Positions 19,077 to 27,190 are shown, numbered from the stretch's first letter. The stretch: 64,000 nucleotides of DNA from Lachnospiraceae bacterium (GCA_009911185.1 QXWW01000015.1:21823-85822), one strand, 5' to 3'. The notes: generated by a model not told the origin, from the letters alone. A program made the numbers and translations.

Positions 19077-19350
19077 TCTTATAGGAAATACCGTGTTACG
19101 TTAATGTGTAAAAGTGTTTTCCAATAAGATAAAAAGCATTTAGGCGTACTCGTGCAAACGGAAATATGTCGCAAAGCGACTGCACTCGGCACAGCGAAGC
19201 GTCCAAGCCCCTCATGAATGAGGGATTTAGGAAGTTGATGCGGATTTGCCCATTTTTTTATTCTACAGGAAAGGCCTTGTGTGCACGGCGCATCAAAGTG
19301 TGCAAGCCTCTTAAAATTGAAGGGATAGTGGAGTGGAAATAGATTTGTCC
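19069..19350 (+). repeat. Dispersed repeat family A, compound copy A2
   Basis: The copy starts with TTTTTTATCTTATAGGAAATAC, and the inverse arm TTTTCCAATAAGATAAAAAG lies about 35 bases on. The middle block (19145-19210) is diverged from A1 and A3. A CCCCTCAT/ATGAGGG hairpin and AGTTGATGCGGATTTGCCC follow. A second partial unit starts near 19256 (TTTTTTTATTCTACAGGAAA) and repeats the GCGCATCAAAGTGTGCAAG to GAGTGGAAATAGATTTGTCC end. So one full and one partial unit are in tandem in the 460-bp gap between the GH3 and BlaI genes. Confidence 0.7.
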
Positions 19351-19361
19351 TTTTAGGTATA

Positions 19362-19415
19362 TTGACAATGTTGTCTACAGATGGTAGACTAAATCTGTCT
19401 ACAATTAATAGACAG
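19362..19415 (+). promoter_or_regulatory. Promoter with two palindromic operators for the BlaI-type repressor
   Basis: TTGACA (19362-19367), a 17-base spacer and TAGACT (19385-19390) form the promoter. One palindrome, GTCTAC/GTAGAC (19373-19389), overlaps the -10 box. The second, CTGTCTA/TAGACAG (19395-19415), covers the likely transcription start. Both share the core TCTAC or TCTA of BlaI/MecI-type operators, so autorepression is a natural inference. Confidence 0.8.
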
Positions 19416-19430
19416 CATGGAGGAATCTAA

Positions 19431-19793
19431 ATGAAGGATATGAAAATGGGGATGATAGAATCCCGGTTTGCAGATATGATATGGGAGCATGAACCTGTGT
19501 CGGTGTCGGAACTGCTGCGGATTGGCGCGGAGGAATTTAACTGGAAGCGGACTACAACTTATACGGTATTGAAGAGACTGAGAGATCGAGGCATTTTTCA
19601 AAACGAAGGCAGAGTGGTTACCTCTTTGATTTCCAGAGAGGAATTTTATTCCTTGCAGAGTGAATTATTTGTGGAGGAGACATTTCACGGCTCTCTTCCG
19701 GCATTTGTGGCGGCTTTTACATCCAGAAAAAAACTGACGGCGGAAGAGGCGGCAGAAATCAGGAGGCTCATTGATTCCTATAAGGAGGAATAG
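19431..19793 (+). CDS. BlaI/MecI/CopY family transcriptional repressor
   Basis: 120 residues. The winged helix covers about 8-75 (MIESRFADMIWEHEPVSVSELL, WKRTTTYTVLKRLRDRGIF) and the C-terminal helices (LTAEEAAEIRRLID) are the dimerisation part. The family represses its own operon until a partner BlaR1/MecR1 peptidase inactivates it. Here the BlaR1-like gene follows after 3 bases, and two palindromes overlap the promoter. No beta-lactamase or intact PBP gene follows, so the target may be elsewhere; a decayed PBP2a-like gene lies at 32 kb. Confidence 0.94.
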   Translation: MKDMKMGMIESRFADMIWEHEPVSVSELLRIGAEEFNWKRTTTYTVLKRLRDRGIFQNEGRVVTSLISREEFYSLQSELFVEETFHGSLPAFVAAFTSRKKLTAEEAAEIRRLIDSYKEE

Positions 19794-19796
19794 CAT

Positions 19797-21212
19797 ATGG
19801 AATATATTTTTATCAGCATCTTAAATATGAGTATCTCGGCCGGGTGGCTAATTCTTGCAGTAATGCTGCTAAGACTGGTTTTGAGAAAGATTGCGAAGAA
19901 CCTTTGCTGCATTTTGTGGGCGCTTGTGGGAATCCGCCTTATCTGTCCCTGGCTGCCGCAGACTGTTTTCAGCCTTATCCCAAGTGCATGGACGGTGCGC
20001 CCAGATATCGTTTATCAGCAGGAGCCTGCTATATACAGCGGTATTCCTCTTCTGAATCAAGTGGTGAATCCGCTTCTCTTGGAATCCTTTGCACCGAAGG
20101 AATCTGCAAGCGTGAATCCTTTGCAAATCTGGCTATTTATTCTTTTGCTTATTTGGGAAATGGGTCTGCTGCTGATGATCATTTATGCAGCTTACAGTTA
20201 TTGGAAGCTTTATCGTAAGGTCAGGGAAAGCGTAAAATGGAAAGAAAATATCTATTTTTGCGACGGAATTGGCACGCCTTTTATTTTGGGAGTGGTACGT
20301 CCAAGGATATATCTGCCTTCCTTCATAGACGCCTCGCAGGCGGTTTATGTAGAAGCTCATGAAAAAGCGCATTTGGCGAGTCACGATCATCTATGGAAGC
20401 CGTTAGGATTTGTCTTGTTGTCCGTCTATTGGTTTCATCCGCTCTGCTGGGCTGCGTATTGGTTGTTTTGCAAGGATCTGGAGCTGGGTTGTGACGAGAG
20501 GGTAATCAGGGAGTTTGATGTTGACGGCAGGAAGGAATATTCAAAAGCGCTGCTGGAATGCAGCAGCGGCCGCAGCAGGATTGCCGCATCCCCTCTTGCG
20601 TTTGGGGAAACCAATATCAAAGAACGGATTCGTAATGTGCTCAATTATAAAAAACCTGTATTGTGGAGAACGGCGGCTGCCTCTGTCCTCTGCATCATTG
20701 CGGCACTATGCTTTTTAACAAATCCAGGAAAGGAAGCGCAGCCGGCGCCGCATCTGTTTGGTTATCGTTATCTGGCGGAAGATGTTACATATTATGCATT
20801 AATTTATTCTGATTTATCTGTGCCGCAGGCGTCGGCGGAATATGTGTTGACAGAGGATTACAAGCTGATGAAAAAAGAGAAGGACGCCCATGGATATGAG
20901 ATGCAGGGCGCTGTTTCAGAAATGACCTTAAGGAATGATAACTTTGACTGCTATATTCTTGAGAATCTTGCAGGAATGGATACGGTAAAGAAAACGGTTT
21001 CCATGCTCAGAGAGGAAAACGAAAGAGCCTGGTCCGTGCAGTGTGCAGGAGGGGCAAAGGGCGCATTCTACGATATCCTTCAACAGAAAAACGGAGACGT
21101 TTATCTATGCTATGGGTATAACAGCGGTTTAAAAGAGAATGATTTTATCATCGGCTGGATTTTTAAAATGCGCCAAACGGATAAAGCCGGTAAATCCGCA
21201 GAATTAAAGTAA
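19797..21212 (+). CDS. BlaR1/MecR1-like M56 family membrane metallopeptidase
   Basis: 471 residues. Membrane segments near 5-30, 33-50, 103-130 and 290-310. The M56 zinc site is HEKAH in EAHEKAHLASHDHLWK, followed by the conserved DLELGCDERVIREF. After the last membrane segment only ~155 residues remain, and they show none of the penicillin-binding motifs (STXK, SXN, KTG) of BlaR1 sensor domains. It may therefore sense something other than a beta-lactam. It overlaps the convergent DUF2752 gene by 9 bp. Confidence 0.9.
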   Translation: MEYIFISILNMSISAGWLILAVMLLRLVLRKIAKNLCCILWALVGIRLICPWLPQTVFSLIPSAWTVRPDIVYQQEPAIYSGIPLLNQVVNPLLLESFAPKESASVNPLQIWLFILLLIWEMGLLLMIIYAAYSYWKLYRKVRESVKWKENIYFCDGIGTPFILGVVRPRIYLPSFIDASQAVYVEAHEKAHLASHDHLWKPLGFVLLSVYWFHPLCWAAYWLFCKDLELGCDERVIREFDVDGRKEYSKALLECSSGRSRIAASPLAFGETNIKERIRNVLNYKKPVLWRTAAASVLCIIAALCFLTNPGKEAQPAPHLFGYRYLAEDVTYYALIYSDLSVPQASAEYVLTEDYKLMKKEKDAHGYEMQGAVSEMTLRNDNFDCYILENLAGMDTVKKTVSMLREENERAWSVQCAGGAKGAFYDILQQKNGDVYLCYGYNSGLKENDFIIGWIFKMRQTDKAGKSAELK

Positions 21213-21653
21213 TAAAGCGGCAGTTTCCAATAGATCAATATGCCAGACAATCAGCAGCAAATTTTTTCCAATAAAGTTAATAATTACAATTCCAAGGGCG
21301 GCCCAAATGTAAATATCCCGGTATTTCATACCTATTTTAATCCGGTGTTTAGAGAGGCGTTCTATGGACTGGCTGATAAGAAACCAGCCGCCCGCAGCAG
21401 CCGTATAGAGTACCAGGGGATGGCAGATAAAAGAGGCGGCAAGTTTTCCGTGAAGCAGTGCCTTTACTGCGCGTGTGCCTCCGCAGCCCGGGCAGTATAT
21501 GCCAAAAGTGCTGTTGACCAGGCAGGGGAGCATCAATTTGGAAAGAGGGAGGGGAAAGAGCCAGTACGCCAGCGCCAGGATGGAAGCAGTAAAGACCAAA
21601 GCCCAGCCAATATAAAATAATGCCGTTTCTTCTTTTTCATGTTGTTTCATCAT
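21204..21653 (-). CDS. DUF2752 family membrane protein
   Basis: 149 residues from ATG 21653. The longer frame to a TTG at 21713 is rejected because that TTG is the -35 box of the gene's own promoter. Three membrane segments (about 12-32, 67-90, 118-140) and the family motif CPGCGGTRAVKALLHG are visible. The function is not established. The gene ends inside the 3' end of the BlaR1-like gene. A second ATG at 21650 is an equal alternative start. Confidence 0.85.
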   Translation of the reverse strand: MMKQHEKEETALFYIGWALVFTASILALAYWLFPLPLSKLMLPCLVNSTFGIYCPGCGGTRAVKALLHGKLAASFICHPLVLYTAAAGGWFLISQSIERLSKHRIKIGMKYRDIYIWAALGIVIINFIGKNLLLIVWHIDLLETAALLL

Positions 21654-21684
21654 ATCATCGCTTTCTATTCTGTAGTATTTCATT

Positions 21685-21735
21685 AGTATAATGGCTATAT
21701 TCTCATTTGTCAAAACAAAAAATTTGTGCTATAAT
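21685..21735. promoter_or_regulatory. Overlapping divergent sigma-A promoters
   Basis: On the minus strand, TTGACA (21713-21708), 17 bases and TATACT (21690-21685) drive the DUF2752 gene. On the plus strand, TTGTCA (21707-21712), 17 bases and TATAAT (21730-21735) point the other way. The two -35 boxes share the same bases, so the polymerases must compete. Confidence 0.7.
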
Positions 21736-21790
21736 GCCACTAAGATATGGGGGTGGAAAGTGGGATGATACAGTCGGAAAATAAGATAAA

Positions 21791-21910
21791 ATGGCGGTGT
21801 TTGTATGGATAGGGACTGTATGGGAAGAAGTAGAATCTGGCGCAGAATTTCCATTTGTCTTTGCAGTTTTTTGTGCAGAGGTTATGGAAGAATATCCTGG
21901 ATCAACATAA
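21791..21910 (+). CDS. Possible 39-residue small protein
   Basis: A frame too short for usual gene finders, beginning MAVFVWIGTVWEEVESG and ending with a stop at 21908-21910, about 55 bases after a good plus-strand promoter. The composition is protein-like (hydrophobic and acidic), but the ribosome site is weak. It could be the remnant of a longer gene truncated by repeat B1. No homolog is recognised. Confidence 0.3.
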   Translation: MAVFVWIGTVWEEVESGAEFPFVFAVFCAEVMEEYPGST

Positions 21911-21925
21911 TACAGGGCTGCCGGC

Positions 21926-22310
21926 CGCCTGAGACGCGTGCACTGTCCACTTGATAACTTGCCTAATTGCTTGCTTAAATTTCCATCTGCTTTGTTTGAT
22001 TTCCTGGCCGTACATCCTAAGGCATCTTCCCGCAGACGGGATTCTCCTTAGGATAATTGCCATCGCTTCGCCGTCAGAAATCTGCCTTGCAGACTGATAA
22101 TTTATTCTTTGCAATTTGTCCAAGTGTCAAGCGGTTAGTACACTGGTACAACGAATAATAGTAGCTGACGATTTTGACTTGTGTGATTTTTCATCTGCTG
22201 CGTTGTCGTCAATCGACGTAGCCACCGCTACATCTCATTCCGCCGTCTTGCATATGAAACAATTATCCTGCGTCAATATATTAGATTAATTTTTCGCTGT
22301 ACTAGAAATG
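21926..22310 (+). repeat. Dispersed intergenic repeat family B, copy B1 (two modules)
   Basis: The module GTCAGAAATCTGCCTTGCAG to TCAAGCGGTTAGTACACTGG (22072-22146) recurs at 56068-56132. The module CATCTGCTGCGTTGTCGTCA to CGTAGCCACCGCTAC (22192-22231) recurs at 56017-56055 but in the opposite order. The stretch TACAACGAATAATAGTAGCT (22147-22166) recurs at 32901. The region also holds a local inverted repeat, CATCCTAAGG/CCTTAGGAT (22014-22054). No gene is seen in this ~450-bp gap. Confidence 0.7.
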
Positions 22311-22363
22311 GAAAACCTGCAGGAATCAGGAGCGCCGATTAACAAGAAATGGAGGAATCATTT

Positions 22364-23086
22364 ATGAGAAAGCAGAAAAGAATATTGACATTGATTTTGA
22401 TACTGGGTTTGATGCTTACAGGAATATTGATTACTTCAGATACGGCGTATGCCGGAAAAATTACAAGTATGCAGCAGGCTGAGAAACTGGCCCTGAAGAA
22501 GGTGAAAAAGGCGGGCGTTGCCGAAGTGGATAAGGATTATGAGAAAGGTATCCTTGTTTATAGCGTCCATTTGTGGAAAGGGACCAAAGAATATGAGCTT
22601 ACTTATCGGGCTTCTGATGCCGTCCTGTTATCTTATAGTTGGGAAGAAATGAGAATTAACAAGACCAGCCGCAGGAAGATTATGAGCAAGAGCACATGCA
22701 AAAAGCTGGCATTGCAGAAGGTGCCGAAAGGGCAGGTTATCAGTATCGCTAAAAAATATGACGAAGGAAGTTACATATATGAGGTAAGACTGCAAAAGGG
22801 AGATAAAAAGTATTCTTTGGAATATCATGCGAGAACTGCGAAACTTTTAGAATATAAATGGGAGCTGAAAAGTTTTAAAGGGAAGAATAAGTATCCGTAC
22901 ATTGGCCGCAAGAAGGCGAAAAGAATTGCGCTTTCTGCGGTACCTGCAGCGGAAGTGGTAAGGGTGGAGCTTTATAATGATGACGGGACCTTCGTATATG
23001 AAGTGGAGCTTGTCAAAGAAGGATATGAGTATGAAGTAAAAATCCATGCCAGAACAGGGAAGGTTCTGCATATAGAGCGTGATTGA
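22364..23086 (+). CDS. Secreted protein with three PepSY-like domains
   Basis: 240 residues from ATG 22364, with GGAGG eight bases upstream; the in-frame ATG at 22349 lies too close to that site. A signal peptide ends near AYAG (31). Three repeats of about 65 residues follow, each a helix with AEKLALKKV, KKLALQKVP or KRIALSAVP and a beta-hairpin ending in a YEL/YEV strand and ARTGKVL. This is the PepSY pattern, which binds and often inhibits extracellular peptidases. The next gene carries an HExxH motif, so an inhibitor/peptidase pairing is possible but unproven. Confidence 0.85.
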   Translation: MRKQKRILTLILILGLMLTGILITSDTAYAGKITSMQQAEKLALKKVKKAGVAEVDKDYEKGILVYSVHLWKGTKEYELTYRASDAVLLSYSWEEMRINKTSRRKIMSKSTCKKLALQKVPKGQVISIAKKYDEGSYIYEVRLQKGDKKYSLEYHARTAKLLEYKWELKSFKGKNKYPYIGRKKAKRIALSAVPAAEVVRVELYNDDGTFVYEVELVKEGYEYEVKIHARTGKVLHIERD

Positions 23087-23155
23087 AAAGTGGAGGAAGC
23101 AGATGGTGAGAATGAAGGTTCAGGTATGCTCCAGGGAAAGGAAAGAGGTGTGATT

Positions 23156-23764
23156 ATGGCAGGGTTTACAGTGGGAATGAATCCATATTATCAGGGTTTG
23201 TCTCATACATTTGGAAATGCGGATAGAATGGGAGTTCCTGCACAGGGTGGGAAAATACCAGGCGGTAAAGAGGCAGAGCAGACAGACAGGAGCGGTTTTG
23301 GCGGTAAGCAGCCAGGAGAGAAATGCGAGACTTGTGAGAAACGGAAGTATCAGGATGGCTCGGATGAAAACGTATCTTTTAAGGCGGCGGCTCATATTTC
23401 TCCGGAGGCTGCCGCAGGCCAGGTGCGCGCCCATGAAGGAGAGCATGTGGCGAATGCCTATGCTAAAGCGGAGGAAAAAGACGGAAAAGTGATATCGGTC
23501 TCTGTCAGGCTGAAAACTTCTGTCTGCCCGGAATGCGGGAAAAATTATGTGTCGGGAGGAACTACGTCCACCAGAATTTCTTATCCCTCAGATTCCACCG
23601 GAGAAAAGGGCAAAGAGGCAGAGCCAGGTTCCGAAGGAACCATGCAGAAGCAGGCCAATCCTTACCGGCAAAGCCAATGGCAGATACGGGCGGATGCAGT
23701 GCGGGGGAAACATATAGATTATACGGCGAAGCCGTTAGAAGAATTTGAAATGGAGCGTTATTGA
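23156..23764 (+). CDS. SprA-related putative metalloprotease-like protein
   Basis: 202 residues from ATG 23156 behind GGAAAGAGGTG. The N-terminus is Gly- and Gln-rich. The core shows CETCEKRKYQDGSDE, then ISPEAAAGQVRAHEGEHVANA with an HExxH-type motif (HEGEH), then CPECGKNYVSGGTTSTRI. The combination of two Cys pairs around HExxH matches the SprA-related family. No signal peptide is seen, so the site of action is unclear. It lies between the PepSY protein and a DUF975 gene that starts 2 bases after its stop. Confidence 0.72.
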   Translation: MAGFTVGMNPYYQGLSHTFGNADRMGVPAQGGKIPGGKEAEQTDRSGFGGKQPGEKCETCEKRKYQDGSDENVSFKAAAHISPEAAAGQVRAHEGEHVANAYAKAEEKDGKVISVSVRLKTSVCPECGKNYVSGGTTSTRISYPSDSTGEKGKEAEPGSEGTMQKQANPYRQSQWQIRADAVRGKHIDYTAKPLEEFEMERY

Positions 23765-23766
23765 TT

Positions 23767-24513
23767 ATGAAACGTACGTCGGCGGAATTAAAACGAATAT
23801 CAAGAGAGCAGTTAAACGGACATTGGGGGTTTGCTATTGGCGTCAATCTGTTAATGCAGTTGATTGTGTCAGCAGTATTAATGCCATTTTATTTTCTGTT
23901 TGTGTTTAGCAGATGGGGAATCGTTCAATTTAATATATACATGCTGGCCGTTGTGATTATTGCGGCAGTGTCCATTGTCATGCAGTGCGGAGTCAGCAGA
24001 ATATACTTGTGTTTTGCAAGGAAGCAGGAGGCGTCTCTTGGGATGATGTTTGGAGAGTTTGGCAGGAGGCCGGACCGATACATTCTCGGTTATCTTATGG
24101 TGTTCGGCCTTGGGGTGCTCTGTATGCTTCCAGGAGCAATCTGTCTGGTTATCGGTATTGTGTCGGGTCTGGTCCTGGCCAGTGGGATCGGAGTGTTTTT
24201 GTATCTTGGTGGAATGGTGCCAGCATTTATGATTGTATTTCGTCTGTCTTTAGCATTTTATCTGCTGGTGGATCACGCTGACCTGGGTGTTATGGAGGCG
24301 TTCCGGCAGAGTTCAGAGCTGATGCAGGGAAATAAAGGAAGACTTTTTTATATGTATCTGAGTTTTATCGGCTGGTTTCTTCTGGGCATACTTTCCTGTG
24401 GTCTGGGAATGTTATGGGTGACGCCTTATATGATGCAGACATTCGTAAATTTTTATAGAGAGGCCATTGGGGAAATGGATGAAGAGCCTCAGTTAGGCCA
24501 GCAGAATATGTAA
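23767..24513 (+). CDS. DUF975 family integral membrane protein
   Basis: 248 residues from ATG 23767, two bases after the previous stop, suggesting translational coupling. Five to six hydrophobic segments, with the family start MKRTSAELKRISREQLNGHW and the late motif GVMEAFRQSSELMQGNKGRLF. The function is not established. It is followed by an intrinsic terminator at 24717. Confidence 0.85.
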   Translation: MKRTSAELKRISREQLNGHWGFAIGVNLLMQLIVSAVLMPFYFLFVFSRWGIVQFNIYMLAVVIIAAVSIVMQCGVSRIYLCFARKQEASLGMMFGEFGRRPDRYILGYLMVFGLGVLCMLPGAICLVIGIVSGLVLASGIGVFLYLGGMVPAFMIVFRLSLAFYLLVDHADLGVMEAFRQSSELMQGNKGRLFYMYLSFIGWFLLGILSCGLGMLWVTPYMMQTFVNFYREAIGEMDEEPQLGQQNM

Positions 24514-24716
24514 GTCTTAGCAGGATGGAAGATAAAATATAACAAAGCGGTGTTTTGCTCAACGCTGATAAGAGATGGGTTTTCACGGAAATGTGTAAAG
24601 TTTCACAGCAGATAGACGCAGATGAATATCTATTCGTCTGTCACGGCATGGTTCTAAACTGGTGCCGTATGTGTGAGATGAGGTTGATTAGCGGATGGCG
24701 GTGTAGCTCTGGTGAT

Positions 24717-24755
24717 AAGGCATATCAGATGTAAAAGTCTGGTGTGCCTTATTTT
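24717..24755 (+). terminator. Intrinsic terminator preceding repeat A3
   Basis: AAGGCA pairs with TGCCTT (24717-24722 with 24745-24750). A symmetric 3-base bulge (TAT/GTG) leads to an inner CAGA/TCTG stem, then ATTTTTATTTT. It lies about 200 bases after the DUF975 stop, and the interval 24514-24716 holds no gene I recognise. Confidence 0.7.
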
Positions 24756-24932
24756 TATTTTATAGGACACCTTACCGCTTTAAAGCGCAAAAATATCTTT
24801 TCTATAGAATAAAAATAGTATATGCACGGATACCGGAAGTATTTTATTGCTTCGCAATAAGCATCCGGTGCGTCAAAGTGTGCAGCCCAGCAAGAATGAG
24901 GGGGAAGGAGAGTTGGAGTGGACTTGCACACT
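24749..24932 (+). repeat. Dispersed repeat family A, copy A3
   Basis: Close to A1: it opens TTATTTTTATTTTATAGGAC, with inverse arm TTTTCTATAGAATAAAAATA. The folded block around TTATTGCTTCGCAATAAG follows, then CATCCGGTGCGTCAAAGTGT and the G-rich end GAGTTGGAGTGGACTTGCAC. It merges with the U-tract of the terminator at 24717. Confidence 0.82.
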
Positions 24933-25097
24933 TTGCTGCGAATTTCAAAGTAGAAAATAAATATTTCTTTCTATACGAAGTCAGTGTGATTCAATGTATT
25001 TGTAATATTTTACATTTTTCGACAATATATGACATTCTTTTCGAATTATACTTATTTTATACTATATAGTTTGTGTGCAGGAAGGAATTAATAGGGA

Positions 25098-25451
25098 ATG
25101 ATGGATGATAAAAATATAGTTTTTCATATGAATGGCGGGCAATTTATCTATGCGAAGGACAATACTACGATAAATGCTACGCAAAATTATGGAGCAGGCG
25201 TAAATGAGTTAGATCAAATTATAAAGGGAATAATGGAGAATTTATCTGGCCTGCAGCAAAAAGATGCAGACGGCATTCGGGATATTGTTGCGATGGCGAA
25301 GGAAGAATTGCAGAAGACAGAGCCAAAGGTAAGCAGATTAAAGGATTGTTTATCTCTGATAGCTCCGATGTTCACAGTTGCGAATGGAATACCAATGTTG
25401 GTAAATAATTTGCAAAAGCTGGCGGAATACATTACACCATATATTAAATAG
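25098..25451 (+). CDS. Small protein with NGGQ/TINATQN N-terminal motif, first gene of the STAND locus
   Basis: 117 residues of unrecognised family. Residues 6-31 carry a short beta-type motif (FHMNGGQFIYAKDNTTINAT). Residues 36-60 and 65-85 are amphipathic helices with charged heptads, and 88-115 is a hydrophobic helix pair (LSLIAPMFTVANGIPMLV). The next ORF repeats the N-terminal motif. The genes are in operon spacing: this stop (25449-25451) abuts the ribosome site of the second ORF. Both precede, in the same direction, a metallophosphoesterase-STAND gene, so I infer a shared function, perhaps as adaptor or sensor. Codon usage is AT-richer than in the first 24 kb. Confidence 0.7.
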   Translation: MMDDKNIVFHMNGGQFIYAKDNTTINATQNYGAGVNELDQIIKGIMENLSGLQQKDADGIRDIVAMAKEELQKTEPKVSRLKDCLSLIAPMFTVANGIPMLVNNLQKLAEYITPYIK

Positions 25452-25461
25452 GAGATGGTGC

Positions 25462-25632
25462 ATGGAAATGGATAATAAAATAAAGTATGAAATCAATGTT
25501 AATAATGGTCAGGCTATTTTTGCCGGTAATAGTGCAACTATTTACGCGACCCAAAATAACGGCAATGAGGATATAAATAAAAAAATAGCCTGCAAAAAAA
25601 GTCAATGGAAAATTGAATATTTTTTGAAATAG
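25462..25632 (+). CDS. 56-residue paralog of the NGGQ-motif protein, possibly truncated
   Basis: ATG 25462 has GGAG seven bases upstream. Residues 7-33 repeat the motif of the preceding protein (YEINVNNGQAIFAGNSATIY, then ATQNNG). The helical part present in the first protein is missing; after NEDINKKI the sequence becomes Lys-rich and stops. The IS110 remnant begins within about 165 bases, so the gene may have been cut. It is too short for common gene-calling limits. Confidence 0.6.
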   Translation: MEMDNKIKYEINVNNGQAIFAGNSATIYATQNNGNEDINKKIACKKSQWKIEYFLK

Positions 25633-25797
25633 TTTTATGTAGGAAAAATGAGAACAAAAACCAGACCATCGTAGACGCTGATTTAAAATATTGTTTGGGT
25701 TATATGATTCTCGCTATTGCGAAAGGGAAGCCAAATATTCTTTGACCCTTCCGTAATAAATTCGGAGAAACTTATTTGCGCCTGAAGTCATGTAGAC

Positions 25798-26929
25798 TTA
25801 GTTAGCCTTGCCCTCTGCTCGTTTCTTGTCCATGAACAAATATACTTGGTCATCATGTGGTTTTGTCTTAATTAGGGCATCCATGACTTGGAACAATGTC
25901 TTACGGAGCATGGGAGAGCCATGTTTCGATGCATGGACACTTTTCTGGGCGTAATCTCCGGATTCATTAACACCGGGGTCACCCCCCGCAAATGAGGTAA
26001 TGGCATTTCTGTGGGTAAAGCGTGCTACATCTCCGATCTCAGCCATTAGCTGCGGGCCAAGGGATGGGTCTATGTCTTTCAGTGCAATGACGACCGGGTA
26101 CTCCGGAAGCCGTGCTACGGTTTTATTCATTAGAGAACGAAGCTGTTCCACGGTCCTGGATGCATTATTTAATTGTTCCACGGCCTGCTTGATGATACAT
26201 TTGGTAAAGTCATCCTTTGGAAGTACAGGAACCAGTTCCTTGGTTGCTCCATAGATTTCTTCCGCTTTTGTTTTGCTGAAGTTGTACTTCTTGCGGTTCA
26301 CCATTTCTGATAATGGTCGATAAACGCACTCTGTGACATTTTGCGGATACCATCCACATGCCAGTAGGAAGCAGCAAAGTCAACCAATTTCTGGCTTCCG
26401 TCTTCACGGGCAGGGCTATCAAAGTAAGTGTTCACACCGGGGTGTGTCTGGTCAAGAAGACCGACGAGGTTGTTTTTCATAACAGTCTTGTGCTTCATGT
26501 AAAATCCGAACTGCCGATTCATAGTCTTTAATTGGCTGCGTAATTCATCCATGAGATCATATTGTTTTAATTTTGCCCATCTGTCAAAAGTGTAGCGTGC
26601 GATCTTAAGGGAATCCGCTTTGTCGGACTTTACTTTCGTAGAGTGTTATCCTCATCTTAATAATGAGGTATAATCTGTGGATTGACAGCGCTGACAAAGA
26701 GATCTGTGGATACGAGTGCATGTGCAATGGGTTTATAGTAATGCCCGGTGCATTCCATAACGATACGGGACTCTCCTTCCAGGGATTTGATCCGTCCGAT
26801 CAGGAATTGGACATTACAGGAAAGATGAGATACTTCAAAAGGTTTGGCTACGACTTCCCTGCCAGGGCGTAGGATAGCGACCATGCTTTTACGTTTGGAA
26901 ACATCAATACCGACTGCGTTTATGTTCAT
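25798..26929 (-). pseudogene. IS110 family transposase, broken
   Basis: Three frames read in order from the right. MNINAVGIDVSKRKSMVAIL starts the RuvC-like DEDD domain at 26929. A middle piece (26298-26552) carries LVGLLDQTHPGVNTYF. A C-terminal piece (25798-26304) carries ALKDIDPSLGPQLMAEIGDV and a Tnp_20-type end with the conserved Ser region FAGGDPGVNESG. Together they form a nearly full IS110 protein (~400 residues) with at least two frameshifts or stops. The element separates the two small NGGQ genes from the STAND gene and lies opposite to them. Confidence 0.88.
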
Positions 26930-27190
26930 AAATATGTCACCTCTTCTTTTGATTGCAATGGTAAGGACCAGTTTTACTCATTGCCTAATCAATCTACTGT
27001 GGTATGACGCGGACGCACCTTTGTGGGTGGTTCAACCTGCATAAAAGGAATGCTGCGAATGGGAGCTGGTTATCAGACTATTTTACGGACGCTAAGTCCA
27101 AGGAGGATTCCGATATACCGATTGCTCCATACATTCTAACAGCTTAAGCAACAAGATGGATAATTCCTTACTGGTTGTAAGGGAGATTAA
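26930..27190 (-). ncRNA. IS110 non-coding left end, possible bridge-RNA region
   Basis: About 260 bases upstream of the transposase start without an ORF on the transposase strand. IS110 members carry a structured RNA in the non-coding end on the 5' side of the gene that pairs with donor and target DNA. Short self-complementary stretches are present (for example CCACCCACAAAGGTGCG read on the minus strand), but I cannot fold it by eye. The element's outer boundary is not defined. The call rests on position and family knowledge only. Confidence 0.4.

Noticed and set aside
21654..21713. N-terminal extension of the DUF2752 protein from TTG 21713
   Set aside because: The TTG is the -35 box of a consensus promoter and the -10 box lies inside the extension, so it cannot be in the transcript.
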